Origin: Desulfoscipio geothermicus
GTDB lineage: Bacteria; Bacillota; Desulfotomaculia; Desulfotomaculales; Desulfallaceae
Reading direction: 5' to 3'
NCBI GenBank assembly: GCA_016841205.1
Contig: JAENZP010000012.1
Coordinates: 50,106 to 114,105, forward strand
Length of the DNA: 64,000 nt
The notes below the pieces were generated by a model. That model was not told the DNA's origin and searched no databases. It was given only the letters and a program-made list of their open reading frames with translations. A program made the position numbers and the translations under genes. Every line of letters starts with the position of its first letter. Position 1 is the stretch's first letter. Below, piece by piece: positions 53,495 to 62,098 of the stretch.

Positions 53495-54397
53495 CTACAA
53501 AGATATAGAACAATTTTTCAACTTTTGGATTAAGGATTCAATATCGTCTGGCAGAGGAACCTCCAATTGCATGTTTTCCTTTGTGACAGGATGGTTAAAC
53601 CCCAGACGCCAACTATGTAAAGCCTGGCGATGTATAAGATCCATACTACCCCCGTATAGATCATCTCCCATCAAGGGATGGCCTAAATGGTTCATATGAA
53701 CTCTTATTTGGTGGGTACGGCCTGTTTCCAGTCGTAATTTGACCAGGCTGCCGCTGGCAAAACGTTGTATTACAGTAAAATGAGTGATCGCTTCTTTACC
53801 CCGGGATGTTACTCCAAAAATAAGAGAGCCCTTATAAGGCCGGCCAATAGGAAGATTAATTACTCCAGAATCCATAGTTATTTTGTTATGCACCACTGCC
53901 AGGTATTCCCTCCGGTATATTCCCTTTTTCATTTGCTCGGCAAGCTGATAACAGCTATAGCTACTTTTGGCAATTAAGATTACCCCGGAAGTGTCTTTAT
54001 CCAACCGGCTGACCGCTCTGAATTTACTATTATACCCCTGCTGCTGCCAATGATAAATAACACCGTTAGCCAAAGTATCCAGCACATGATAGGAAAGCGG
54101 GTGTACCAGCATATTGCTTGGTTTGTTTACTACCAGGATATGTTCATCCTCAAATAGAATATTTAAGGGTATGTCCTGGGGTATTACCGATTGATCTTCA
54201 TCATCCTGAAAATTAACTCTTATTAAATCACCTTCTTTTACCAGCGCATTCAAACGAACTGTTTGATTGTTTACCATAACTCCGGCACAGCGTTTAAGCC
54301 TTCGAATTTGACCACGGGAAAATTTCAGGTGGTTTTTGAGTATCTGTGAGACCTTTTGATTATCCTTATCGTTTGTTACCCTGTATTCGAGGTGCAT
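53495..54397 (-). CDS. RluA-family pseudouridine synthase
   Basis: About 300 residues. An N-terminal S4-like RNA-binding region (SQILKNHLKFSRGQIRRLKR, about 15-75) precedes the catalytic domain with VSRLDKDTSGVILIAKS, containing the catalytic Asp, and the LETGRTHQIRVHMNHLGHPLMGD segment. It converts uridine to pseudouridine in rRNA or tRNA. The ATG at 54397 is used since AGGAG lies upstream; a longer frame from 54457 lacks a site. Confidence 0.92.
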   Translation of the reverse strand: MHLEYRVTNDKDNQKVSQILKNHLKFSRGQIRRLKRCAGVMVNNQTVRLNALVKEGDLIRVNFQDDEDQSVIPQDIPLNILFEDEHILVVNKPSNMLVHPLSYHVLDTLANGVIYHWQQQGYNSKFRAVSRLDKDTSGVILIAKSSYSCYQLAEQMKKGIYRREYLAVVHNKITMDSGVINLPIGRPYKGSLIFGVTSRGKEAITHFTVIQRFASGSLVKLRLETGRTHQIRVHMNHLGHPLMGDDLYGGSMDLIHRQALHSWRLGFNHPVTKENMQLEVPLPDDIESLIQKLKNCSISL

Positions 54398-54536
54398 ATA
54401 TTTAGTAACTCCTATGTTTTGTCTAAGAATCTGGGAATAACAATATTTTATACCCAATAAGTGTGTTTGCCAATTTTAGAAAGTGACAGGCTGTTAGCCC
54501 AGGGGACATGCTTGCTGTAAATTAATTGTTTATCCT

Positions 54537-55706
54537 TTAAGAAGTATTATCCGAACCAAGGAGAAAGATTTTATTTCCTGATAACAAAACGATGAGCATC
54601 ATGATTGTTGATCCTAAATAGTATGGAAAACTCATATGGATATCATATAATGCCCCACCTAACATAGGTCCCAAAATTCGTCCTAAACTACTAAACGATT
54701 GCATTATCCCTAAAGCAGCGCCCTGCCCACCTGATGAATTTTTCGTTACTAAGCTTGAAGAACTGAGCCACAGCAAAGTAACACCTATATTAAATATGGC
54801 AGTGGTTAAGTATAACAAAATAATATTTGGGGCTATTAAAATTAGCAGCATACCCACCGAAGCTACCAGTAGACCTGCTATAATTAATTTTTCATCACCG
54901 AACCTCTGAACCAGCCTGCCGACCAGACCGCCCTGAATAACAACACTAATAATACCCAAAACAGCAAACAAAATTCCCAAATCCCTTATACCAAAGCCAA
55001 CTTTATCCGCGGCAAACAAGGCAAATGTACCCTGAAACAAAGACGAAGTGAAATTAAAAACAAAGCAAACTAAAAACACCATAAAAAGAGGGTCTTTTAC
55101 CACTTCCACGGTAATTGTAGCCTTTTCGCCAGGTGTAATTTTACAGCGTTCCTTCAGGGATTCAGGCAAAAACGTAATGGCAAAGGGTAAAGTTAGCACA
55201 GCCAACCCGCCAGCCACAAAAAAAGGCAAGGCAAAATTATTATGACCCAGCCAGCCACCCATAGCAGGCCCTATAATCATACCCAATCCCATGGCTGCCC
55301 CGAGGATGCCCATCCCCTTGGATCTTTCTTCACCGCTGGTTATGTCAGCAATATAGGCCATGGCTGTAGGTAAAGTGGCCGAAGAGAAAATCCCGGATAA
55401 TATTCTTATGGCAAACATCATCCAGAGCTCAGCTATAAAGCCAAATAAAATAAATGTAATTCCATAACCGACTAAGCCTATTAATAATACGGGCCTTCTA
55501 CCAATGCGATCAGATAACCTGCCCCAGAATGGAGCAAAAATAAACTGCATAACTGAGTAAGAAGCCATAAAAAAACCCAGGGCAGTTGGCCCACCGCCCA
55601 AATTAATAATCAAGAAAGGAAAAATTGGTATAACAATCCCAAACCCTACCATTACCAGCAGCAAGGTAATAAACAAAACTGCTATAGGCTTAACATAATT
55701 GCTCAT
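54537..55706 (-). CDS. MFS transporter (TetA/drug-efflux type)
   Basis: 389 residues with twelve helices. Motif A GRLSDRIGRRPVLLIG and the motif C-like LGAAMGLGMIIGPAMGGWLG mark a drug:H+ antiporter of 12-helix type. It follows the GH3 gene by 12 bp and is therefore probably the exporter of that enzyme's product. Confidence 0.9.
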   Translation of the reverse strand: MSNYVKPIAVLFITLLLVMVGFGIVIPIFPFLIINLGGGPTALGFFMASYSVMQFIFAPFWGRLSDRIGRRPVLLIGLVGYGITFILFGFIAELWMMFAIRILSGIFSSATLPTAMAYIADITSGEERSKGMGILGAAMGLGMIIGPAMGGWLGHNNFALPFFVAGGLAVLTLPFAITFLPESLKERCKITPGEKATITVEVVKDPLFMVFLVCFVFNFTSSLFQGTFALFAADKVGFGIRDLGILFAVLGIISVVIQGGLVGRLVQRFGDEKLIIAGLLVASVGMLLILIAPNIILLYLTTAIFNIGVTLLWLSSSSLVTKNSSGGQGAALGIMQSFSSLGRILGPMLGGALYDIHMSFPYYLGSTIMMLIVLLSGNKIFLLGSDNTS

Positions 55707-55718
55707 TCCTTACTCCTA

Positions 55719-57395
55719 TTATAAAGTTAGTTGAGATAAGAAGTTCTTCAAACCTTCATCACTTAGCAACCTAGGGATTTTAACCTGATTGTCTGAAGCA
55801 CCTCTTAAAATTAATTCCCGCTGAAAGCGCTGAAAAGTACCCGGCTGAACAACTTGCAGCAGCAAGCCTCCTATTCGGCCGGCTTCAATACCGGCCCTGT
55901 AACGGGGATTAGCCTTTTCAAGGGCTTTTTCCAGAATTATTTGCCAGGTTGTAATGTCTGTTATTTTTCCGGTGCCCTGGACTTCGACGAAAAATACATA
56001 CCTTCCCACAGGCCCATCCAAATCAACAGTGGTTGTAAAGTCCATTAAATCACTACCCCAATGTTTAGCAGCATTTTTTAATGCATCCAGGACAGCGGCC
56101 TCCTGAGTTTTTTCCCCGGCCACGTTTAACAATTGGCCTTTTCTATACAAAAATTCAATCACCGGACTGCTATTATAGTAATCCACCACCTTGATTACAT
56201 CTCCCAGTCTATAACGGTAAAATCCGGCTTGATTTGTCAGCACTATCTCATAACTCTTACCCTTTTCCAGCTGGTCCAAGTTTAACACAGTAGGATTTGA
56301 TATTTCCATTTCGTCCGCCGGGATAAATTCGTAATAAGCTGTTCTTGGTGTAACTACATAAGTAACATCATTTGTACGGGTACATATACCGAACATGGCC
56401 TCGGTAGCACAGTAGACTGCAGAATAATAAGGTATTTGCCCGGTATACCGGCGCAGTTTGTCCATGTATATACTGAAACTCCCCCCGGCTACACAACAAA
56501 CATAAAGCATTTTGGGCCATAAGCGGCAGGCAATTCCCGACATGCCCCTTTTAACTTCTTCTTCCAACTGTTTAGCCCGCGCTGCATTAGGTCGCATCTG
56601 CATCACAAGCTTTCTCCTAACTTCCGGCTCCAAGTTCAAATGCTTACTTATATCGTCGTCCCCTGCCAAATCACGCACTAAACTCGGCCACTCCTCTTCC
56701 AGCACGCGAAATAACTGTACTATAGCTGATGGAAAAGGTGCATTAATATAAGCTAAATCTTTTTCCTGCAGGGCAAAAAGCAAATGTAAATAAAGGGCAG
56801 TTCGCTGGTCAGTAAGTTGCAATATTTCCGGCGGTGATGTCCACAGGTAAGGTGTAATAAACTTCATAGAATTCATTCCACCTGATGTTGCTGCACCAAT
56901 GGGAATACCACCGGCGGTAGTCCCGTCGCTTCTACTGTTCATAAGCATCAGTCCTTTGCCACCGCCCTGGGTTTCCGGCATAGCCCACAGCAGCATACCC
57001 TGGGTCAACAACATCATATTACTGTTAATTATTTTCCTACTTAGAGCAGTAACCGGTATTAATTTACTTTTACCCGTGGTTCCGGAACTTAGTCCAAAAT
57101 ATATTACGGGCAAAGAAGTAAGAATATTTTTTTCACCATTGGCCATTCTTTCAATATAGGAACGATAATCATCATAAGTAGTTAAAGGAACTTTTTCTTT
57201 ATAATCTTCAGGTGATATTATGGAAGAAAATTGGTACTTACGTCCATATTCCGAGTCACTGTTTGATTGCAATACTTCTTTTAATACCGATTTATTAACT
57301 TCAGCCGCCTGCAAGGTGTCCTCTTCAAATTTTCTTCTAAAAGAACCAGCAGCAGTGGTCATGGCAAAACCAAGTATTTTTTGAAGCATAGCCAT
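55719..57395 (-). CDS. GH3-family acyl-adenylate/amide synthetase
   Basis: 558 residues of the GH3 (auxin-responsive promoter) family of ANL enzymes. ATP/AMP-binding block YFGLSSGTTGKSKLIPVT (about 104-121), YSAVYCATEAMFGI, and the nucleotide-binding YRYRLGDVIKVV are visible. Plant members join a carboxylate to an amino acid. Bacterial members are scattered and their substrates are unknown. Middle gene of padR-GH3-MFS, 36 bp after padR, which suggests that an amide or ester is made and exported under PadR control. Confidence 0.9.
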   Translation of the reverse strand: MAMLQKILGFAMTTAAGSFRRKFEEDTLQAAEVNKSVLKEVLQSNSDSEYGRKYQFSSIISPEDYKEKVPLTTYDDYRSYIERMANGEKNILTSLPVIYFGLSSGTTGKSKLIPVTALSRKIINSNMMLLTQGMLLWAMPETQGGGKGLMLMNSRSDGTTAGGIPIGAATSGGMNSMKFITPYLWTSPPEILQLTDQRTALYLHLLFALQEKDLAYINAPFPSAIVQLFRVLEEEWPSLVRDLAGDDDISKHLNLEPEVRRKLVMQMRPNAARAKQLEEEVKRGMSGIACRLWPKMLYVCCVAGGSFSIYMDKLRRYTGQIPYYSAVYCATEAMFGICTRTNDVTYVVTPRTAYYEFIPADEMEISNPTVLNLDQLEKGKSYEIVLTNQAGFYRYRLGDVIKVVDYYNSSPVIEFLYRKGQLLNVAGEKTQEAAVLDALKNAAKHWGSDLMDFTTTVDLDGPVGRYVFFVEVQGTGKITDITTWQIILEKALEKANPRYRAGIEAGRIGGLLLQVVQPGTFQRFQRELILRGASDNQVKIPRLLSDEGLKNFLSQLTL

Positions 57396-57431
57396 AATAT
57401 CATTTTCCTTCCTGAGTATATATTAAAGATA

Positions 57432-57821
57432 TTAAATTTTTTCCAGCTCTTGTAAATGATAATTTAAAAGCTCGATTGTTTTCTTTAACCTGGGCTTGAT
57501 TTCTTGGCGCATATCCTTAAGAGCTTCCTCTCCTGAACCAGTCAACTCATAAACCCGTGTCGACTGTCCCCCGGCATGGTCAAGATATATAGTCACCAGG
57601 CCCAACCTAACCATTTTCTGCAACATAGGATAAACTGAACCCGGTGAAGGCTTCCATTCACCCCTGGTCATACTGGTTATTTGATCAATTATTTGCTTGC
57701 CGTACATTTTCTTTTCCGCTAATAAACTTAGTACATAAAAAGACAACAACCCCCTTAGCAGTAATCCCCCACTTAACTTAGAAACATCAATAAGATCCTG
57801 GTGTGGTTTTTTTATAAGCAA
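57432..57821 (-). CDS. PadR-family transcriptional regulator
   Basis: About 129 residues. Winged helix with LLSFYVLSLLAEKKMYGKQI, SPGSVYPMLQKMVRLGLVT and YELTGSGEEAL, then an acidic helix for dimerisation. Start chosen at TTG 57821, eight bases after AGAGGG; a GTG at 57830 overlaps that site. It probably represses itself and the GH3 and MFS genes downstream. Confidence 0.9.
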   Translation of the reverse strand: MLIKKPHQDLIDVSKLSGGLLLRGLLSFYVLSLLAEKKMYGKQIIDQITSMTRGEWKPSPGSVYPMLQKMVRLGLVTIYLDHAGGQSTRVYELTGSGEEALKDMRQEIKPRLKKTIELLNYHLQELEKI

Positions 57822-57835
57822 GATCGCCACCCTCT

Positions 57836-57890
57836 ATCGCTAACGATTATCGCTAACGATATCATATAATAAGTAAATGTTTAGTGTCAA
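57836..57890 (-). promoter_or_regulatory. padR promoter with tandem operator repeats
   Basis: Minus strand TTGACA (57890-57885), 18 bp, TATGAT (57866-57861). Directly downstream are two copies of ATCGTTAGCGAT (57860-57849 and 57847-57836), 13 bp apart start to start. Each has palindromic ends ATCG/CGAT. They overlap the start of transcription and fit a PadR operator. Confidence 0.8.
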
Positions 57891-58033
57891 TTCTTTAGCT
57901 ATGTTACAGCAATAATTATAAAGAATAAAAACTATTCAGCAACGGGTGACCAAATAAAAGTGACCGGTTTAGGTCTAGCTATATGCCATCCCCAAAACCG
58001 GCCAAAAGTGGATAATTACGTTGATTGAATTGG

Positions 58034-58762
58034 TTAATTAACTAAATAAACTATTTCCGCAGTTGCCCTAATTTCTACCAGGCCAGGGTTAATCGAAGTA
58101 GATATGGCACTATCTCCACCAGTCCCGGTAGCCATACTCTTATCAAAAAGAATCAGTGGTAGTGCATCATTATACCAGTTACCACTGGCGGACTTAATTC
58201 CAACAATTTTTTTGCCTAATGCTGAAGCAATAACCTCTGCTTTTACCCGAGCGTCTTCTATGGCCTGAGTTAGTGCCTTAGCTTTTTGCACCGTACTGCC
58301 TTCAACGTAGAATCTGATATTTTGCACCTGATTAATCCCACTCTTTACTGCCAAATCTATGATTTTTCCTATCAACGCTGTATCACGCACTGTTGCTGTT
58401 ATTTCGTTACGCACCTCATAACCACTAATTCTGGGGGATTTCCCCTCCTCATAAATGTACTGAGGATTAAGATAATATCCGGAAGTATTAATGTCAGTGG
58501 CCGAAATTCCAGCGTTTTTTAATGAATTTATAACCTTGCTTAGCAATTCAGAGTTTTTAGCTTGAGCTACGCCTGCCTCATCTGCTTCGGTAATTACCGC
58601 AAAATTAATGTCAGCCGTATTAGGGGCCAGTCTGATAACCCCTTCTCCGCTTACTGATATAACGTTGGTTAACTCAGTTTCAGCACTTGCAAAGCAAGAA
58701 GTACTAAAGAAAAGTAAACATAAGGTGGAAAGCATTACAATTAACATAAATTTTGGCTTCAT
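58034..58762 (-). CDS. SIMPL-domain (DUF541) exported protein
   Basis: About 242 residues. ATG 58762 follows AAGGGAGG. N-terminal signal (LIVMLSTLCLLFFSTSCFA) with a possible lipobox-like Cys, then a SIMPL domain: ISVSGEGVIRLAPNTADI, INTSGYYLNPQYIY, and IEDARVKAEVIASALG. Family members occur at the cell surface in many bacteria and their role is unclear. Single gene. Confidence 0.85.
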   Translation of the reverse strand: MKPKFMLIVMLSTLCLLFFSTSCFASAETELTNVISVSGEGVIRLAPNTADINFAVITEADEAGVAQAKNSELLSKVINSLKNAGISATDINTSGYYLNPQYIYEEGKSPRISGYEVRNEITATVRDTALIGKIIDLAVKSGINQVQNIRFYVEGSTVQKAKALTQAIEDARVKAEVIASALGKKIVGIKSASGNWYNDALPLILFDKSMATGTGGDSAISTSINPGLVEIRATAEIVYLVN

Positions 58763-59023
58763 ACTATATACCTCCCTTAATAGACTATATCGATTCATAT
58801 TGACCTTTACGGACCTCATCCCCTTTTTTTGATGTTTATTCAATCTGACGTTATCAAAATATATATTGTTCCAAAAAGCAACTAAACATGGTAATTTTAT
58901 TATCCAGCTTTATCGTTGTAAAATTGTCAAGATGAATGGCTAATAAATAAATTAGTCCCAGGAAAAGTTGTTACCTTCCTAGGACTGATTATATGTATAC
59001 CTATTGGTATTTTTTGTTTTGCC

Positions 59024-59206
59024 CTAATTCTCGGTTTTTTTTAGAAAACTGTTTTGACGTAGGGATAGATCTTTTTGCGTTACAGCCAAAACCAGCAGTA
59101 TGAGCAACAGCAAGGAGAGTATAGTCGTAATAGTCAACTCGCTTTTTTTATGTATACCTGTAGCTTTTTTTATTGATTCCTCGACAACATGCTCTTCAGC
59201 GGGCAA
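59024..59206 (-). CDS. 60-residue single-pass membrane protein
   Basis: TTG start with AAAAGGAT about nine bases upstream. A charged N-terminus (PAEEHVVEESIKKATG) is followed by one hydrophobic helix (TILSLLLLILLVLAV). No family recognised. It lies after the P1 peptidase gene and overlaps the damaged frame at 59170. Confidence 0.45.
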   Translation of the reverse strand: MPAEEHVVEESIKKATGIHKKSELTITTILSLLLLILLVLAVTQKDLSLRQNSFLKKTEN

Positions 59207-59348
59207 ACTAAAATTATCCTTTTAGTAACTTTATCTTGTCCCGGTATAGTTAAAAATACCTCATTATCTGTTACAGAACATTGATCAGTATCCGGTTCTG
59301 GTTCTTGATAAGTATCTATTAGACAGTAATCCGGACAATTATATACAC
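59170..59348 (-). pseudogene. Small Cys-containing gene, apparently frameshifted
   Basis: AGGAGG lies seven bases before a GTG at 59348. After two codons the sequence has an extra TA in a TATA run; if it is removed, a 59-codon frame opens with VYNCPDYCLIDTYQEPEP and ends VTKRIILVCPL...NQ before a stop. As written, the GTG frame stops after nine codons. It may be a recent pseudogene, a slippage-controlled gene or a sequencing slip. Confidence 0.35.
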
Positions 59349-59375
59349 TGCTGGCCCTCCTGGGTTTTATGCTGG

Positions 59376-60383
59376 TTAACTATTTCTACCCATATCCCGC
59401 CAGGCCAATAAATTCCCCCATCCTTGGGCTGCTTTAACGCCATTGGTTATGGCCCTAGACATAACTTCGCTAGCCAATATGCCGATAAGGTTTATATCAG
59501 CAGCCACCTCTCCGGTTGCCATAGCAAATATGGTATCCCCGTCAAACATGGTATGAACAGGATTAATTGACCGGGCATAGCCATTATGGGCCGTCTGGGC
59601 AACCTTGTTGGCCTGGGCCTTGGATAATTTACCATTGGTAGCTACTACTCCAATGGCCGTATTACGCATGGGAAAGCCTGCCGTCTTACCTATTTCCAGC
59701 ATGCACTTTATGCTATTTATAAATTTCCCGGTTTTCCTGTCTATTGCCCCGGCGAGTAGCTCATTCGTTTTATGGTCATATACATCCCCATAGCTGTTGA
59801 CTGCAACAATAGCCCCAACGCGGAGATCACCTACCTGTAGGCTTGCACTGCCCAAACCTGACTTCATCGCATTATCCGGACCGGATATTTTCCCTACTGT
59901 TGCCCCAGTTCCAGCACCTATGTTACCTTGTAATTTTTGTTTCTCTGAAGCATTAACGCAAGCCTGATAGCCCATTTGGAAATCAGGTCTTATCATGTAA
60001 TCCCCAATATTTAAATCAAATAAGACCGCACTGCACACTATGGGCACCCTCGTAACCCCAACATCAAAACCGATGTTCTTTTCCTCTAAAAAAGCCATTA
60101 CACCCGACGCCGCATCCAGACCAAAGGCACTTCCTCCTGCCAATACTATAGCATGGACTTTATCCATAAGTTTCTCCGGTCTTAGCAGGTCAGTTTCTCT
60201 TGTGCCGGGTGCCGCCCCCCTTACATCTACGCCGGTGGCGGCGCCTTGTTCACAAATTATCACTGTACAGCCGGTCATAGCCACAAAATTCTGTTCATGG
60301 CCAACCTTTAAGCCAAGTATGTCGGTTATATATCCCTCATACATACACGTGTACCCCATTATAAATTTTTTTCTTCCCACCAC
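59376..60383 (-). CDS. P1-family peptidase (DmpA-like)
   Basis: 335 residues of the DmpA/ArgJ-like P1 (S58) family. Blocks: ILGLKVGHEQN at the N-terminus, GVDVRGAAPGTRETD, VLAGGSAFGLDAASGV, GATVGKISG, and VGAIVAVNSYGDVYD, where self-cleaving members cut in front of the catalytic residue. These enzymes are aminopeptidases or beta-peptidases. The N-terminal start is uncertain (GTG 60383, or ATGs at 60359 and 60344). The frame has no close cotranscribed partner except the small genes downstream. Confidence 0.85.
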   Translation of the reverse strand: MVGRKKFIMGYTCMYEGYITDILGLKVGHEQNFVAMTGCTVIICEQGAATGVDVRGAAPGTRETDLLRPEKLMDKVHAIVLAGGSAFGLDAASGVMAFLEEKNIGFDVGVTRVPIVCSAVLFDLNIGDYMIRPDFQMGYQACVNASEKQKLQGNIGAGTGATVGKISGPDNAMKSGLGSASLQVGDLRVGAIVAVNSYGDVYDHKTNELLAGAIDRKTGKFINSIKCMLEIGKTAGFPMRNTAIGVVATNGKLSKAQANKVAQTAHNGYARSINPVHTMFDGDTIFAMATGEVAADINLIGILASEVMSRAITNGVKAAQGWGNLLAWRDMGRNS

Positions 60384-60597
60384 AATTCGTTCATTACAAC
60401 CAATTCCCCTTTATTGGCTTAAATATAATCCATCCTTACTTTTTCATGTTTGAATAACTATTTTTCGGTACCCTGAAGTTTGTGTTATACAAAAACCTCC
60501 GTCCACATAATTTAAGGCCTTTACAATTCGGTCATAGTAATATTCCAATGCACTTTTAAACCGGGGGATCTGGGCAGTCTGGCTGGTTAAAATGCCA

Positions 60598-60708
60598 AAA
60601 GTAGGATATCTTGGAATAATTGCCATTATATATGACATTTACACCCCACAATAAATGGAGTCGTAAAAATAGAGGATATCCTACTTTCTTATAGAAATGT
60701 GGTATAAT
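60598..60708 (+). promoter_or_regulatory. Promoter region of the agr-type cassette with a 13-bp inverted repeat
   Basis: AAAGTAGGATATC (60598-60610) and GATATCCTACTTT (60675-60687) are exact inverted repeats 64 bp apart. The right copy ends 15 bp before TATAAT (60703-60708), which has an extended -10 TGG in front. The rest of the 434-bp gap 60384-60817 holds no gene. The repeat looks like a paired operator. Confidence 0.55.
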
Positions 60709-60817
60709 AATGAAAAAAAAAATACAATCTATCCAATAAGACACGAATTTGGCTAACCATGACCAGTTAACTAAAAAACATGTGCAATTTGCACTAAATT
60801 TTAAGGAGAAGAAGGTA

Positions 60818-61276
60818 ATGAATGAAGTTATATTATTATTACAAGGTATACCTGAGACTATCGCAACTCTAGCTTTAAGTTTAGCGTTTGCCGGGATTTC
60901 TCTACGATGGCTTCCTATAGCAATAGGAGGGTCAATCATTTCTATTATTGGCTCGACAATTAAGCTTTTACCTTTTACATTAGGCCTTCATACAGTTGCC
61001 ATGCTTCTAATGTGTGTTTTCTTTATTTCTAAAACAACTCGCACATCACCGGCTAAAAGTTTTATTGTAACTATCTCAAGTGTAATAATCTTAATATTTT
61101 TGGAAAACGTTTTTTATTTAATTTTTTCCAGTATGACAACGGTAAACCTTGAGACAGCAAATACCGATTCTTTACTATGGTTCCTAATCGGACTACCGCA
61201 GGCTATAATAGTTTTTATTCTTTCTATTGTAGTTTCGAAAATCAAAAAACCTGTATTGAATGGATGGAAGATATGA
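60818..61276 (+). CDS. Membrane protein resembling an AgrC-type sensor domain without kinase
   Basis: 152 residues with about five hydrophobic helices. ATG 60818 follows AGAAGGT; a longer frame from 60749 lacks a site. The N-terminus EVILLLQGIPETIATLALSL and the segment with IKLLPFTLGLHTVAML resemble the membrane sensor half of histidine kinases that sit beside agrBD in related Firmicutes, but the frame ends before any kinase domain. It overlaps agrB by 4 bp (ATGA). It could be a separate peptide-binding subunit. The resemblance is from memory of the family and needs a profile search. Confidence 0.6.
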   Translation: MNEVILLLQGIPETIATLALSLAFAGISLRWLPIAIGGSIISIIGSTIKLLPFTLGLHTVAMLLMCVFFISKTTRTSPAKSFIVTISSVIILIFLENVFYLIFSSMTTVNLETANTDSLLWFLIGLPQAIIVFILSIVVSKIKKPVLNGWKI

Positions 61277-61908
61277 GTTACCTACCGATTAGCAAACGTG
61301 TAGCAAGTTATTTATCATCCCAAACGGAACTTTCAACCGAAAAGGAAGAGATCATTACTTATGTTGTTGAGATAATCATAATTAACCTGTTAAATATTAT
61401 AAATTTACTTTTGCTGGGTCTACTATTCAATGTGCTGCCCGAAATTATTACATGCTTAATTACCGTGGCCATATTAAAGCGTACTACCGGTGGGGCTCAT
61501 TCTAATTCACCATTGCGCTGTGCCTTAATTACTTCCGTAGTTTTTCTGTCCATTTCTGTGGCAGCCTCATATCTATCACATATTAAACAAATATATATCG
61601 ATGGTATGGCAATTGCAACCATAGCCATAGGAACATTTTTAATCATCCGATTAGCCCCTGTCGATTCACCTTCTGCACCTATTATATCTGTTAAACGTAG
61701 GAAAATTTTTAAAAATTTATCAATAATTGTTATTGGTATTATATTAGTGGTTATGGTTTTTCTTAGACAAAGTTTGTGGTTATATGCCCAGGAAGTACAA
61801 TTAACAATAATTTTATCTGTACTATGGGTTAGTTTTAATTTAACTTACTTTGGACATAAGTTCACGTCACAAATAGACAGGATTAATATCCAAAGAAAAA
61901 GGAGGTGA
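61273..61908 (+). CDS. agrB: AgrB-type peptide-processing membrane protease
   Basis: About 211 residues. Several transmembrane helices and the catalytic pair in GGAHSNSPLRC: His76 and Cys83, seven apart as in AgrB cysteine proteases. It cuts the AgrD precursor at the C-terminal side and helps form the thiolactone. Start ATG 61273 overlaps the stop of the gene before it. The agrD gene begins 7 bp after its stop. Confidence 0.92.
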   Translation: MSYLPISKRVASYLSSQTELSTEKEEIITYVVEIIIINLLNIINLLLLGLLFNVLPEIITCLITVAILKRTTGGAHSNSPLRCALITSVVFLSISVAASYLSHIKQIYIDGMAIATIAIGTFLIIRLAPVDSPSAPIISVKRRKIFKNLSIIVIGIILVVMVFLRQSLWLYAQEVQLTIILSVLWVSFNLTYFGHKFTSQIDRINIQRKRR

Positions 61909-61915
61909 AACAATT

Positions 61916-62050
61916 ATGAAAAAGGTTATACAGAAGTTAAGTTATTTTTCAGTAACTGCAATGTTGTTAATGGCAAGCTTTATATCAATAACTCCAAGTT
62001 GCTGGGCCTTGCATTATCAGCCTGAAGTCCCTAAATCACTAAGAAGATAG
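61916..62050 (+). CDS. agrD: AgrD-like cyclic peptide precursor (44 residues)
   Basis: AAAGGAGGTG precedes the ATG. Amphipathic/hydrophobic N-terminal part (KKVIQKLSYFSVTAMLLM), a signal core with Cys29 in PSCWALHY, and a C-terminal tail QPEVPKSLRR. The PEVPK-type tail is the AgrB recognition feature of AgrD. The mature product is predicted to be a thiolactone from Cys29 to His33 or Tyr34 (ring CWALH or CWALHY) with an undetermined N-terminal tail. Third gene of the cassette. Confidence 0.88.
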   Translation: MKKVIQKLSYFSVTAMLLMASFISITPSCWALHYQPEVPKSLRR

Positions 62051-62053
62051 GAC

Positions 62054-62081
62054 AAAAAAGGTGGTTCTATACCACCTTTTT
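62054..62081 (+). terminator. Terminator or attenuator between agrD and the c-di-GMP gene
   Basis: AAAAAGGTGGT pairs with ACCACCTTTTT around a TCTAT loop, 3 bp after the agrD stop, and the T-tract is part of the stem. It ends 17 bp before the start of the next gene, so it may limit read-through. Its ACCACC arm could also pair with a nearby ribosome site. Confidence 0.8.
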
Positions 62082-62098
62082 CTAATGAGGTGATTTCT

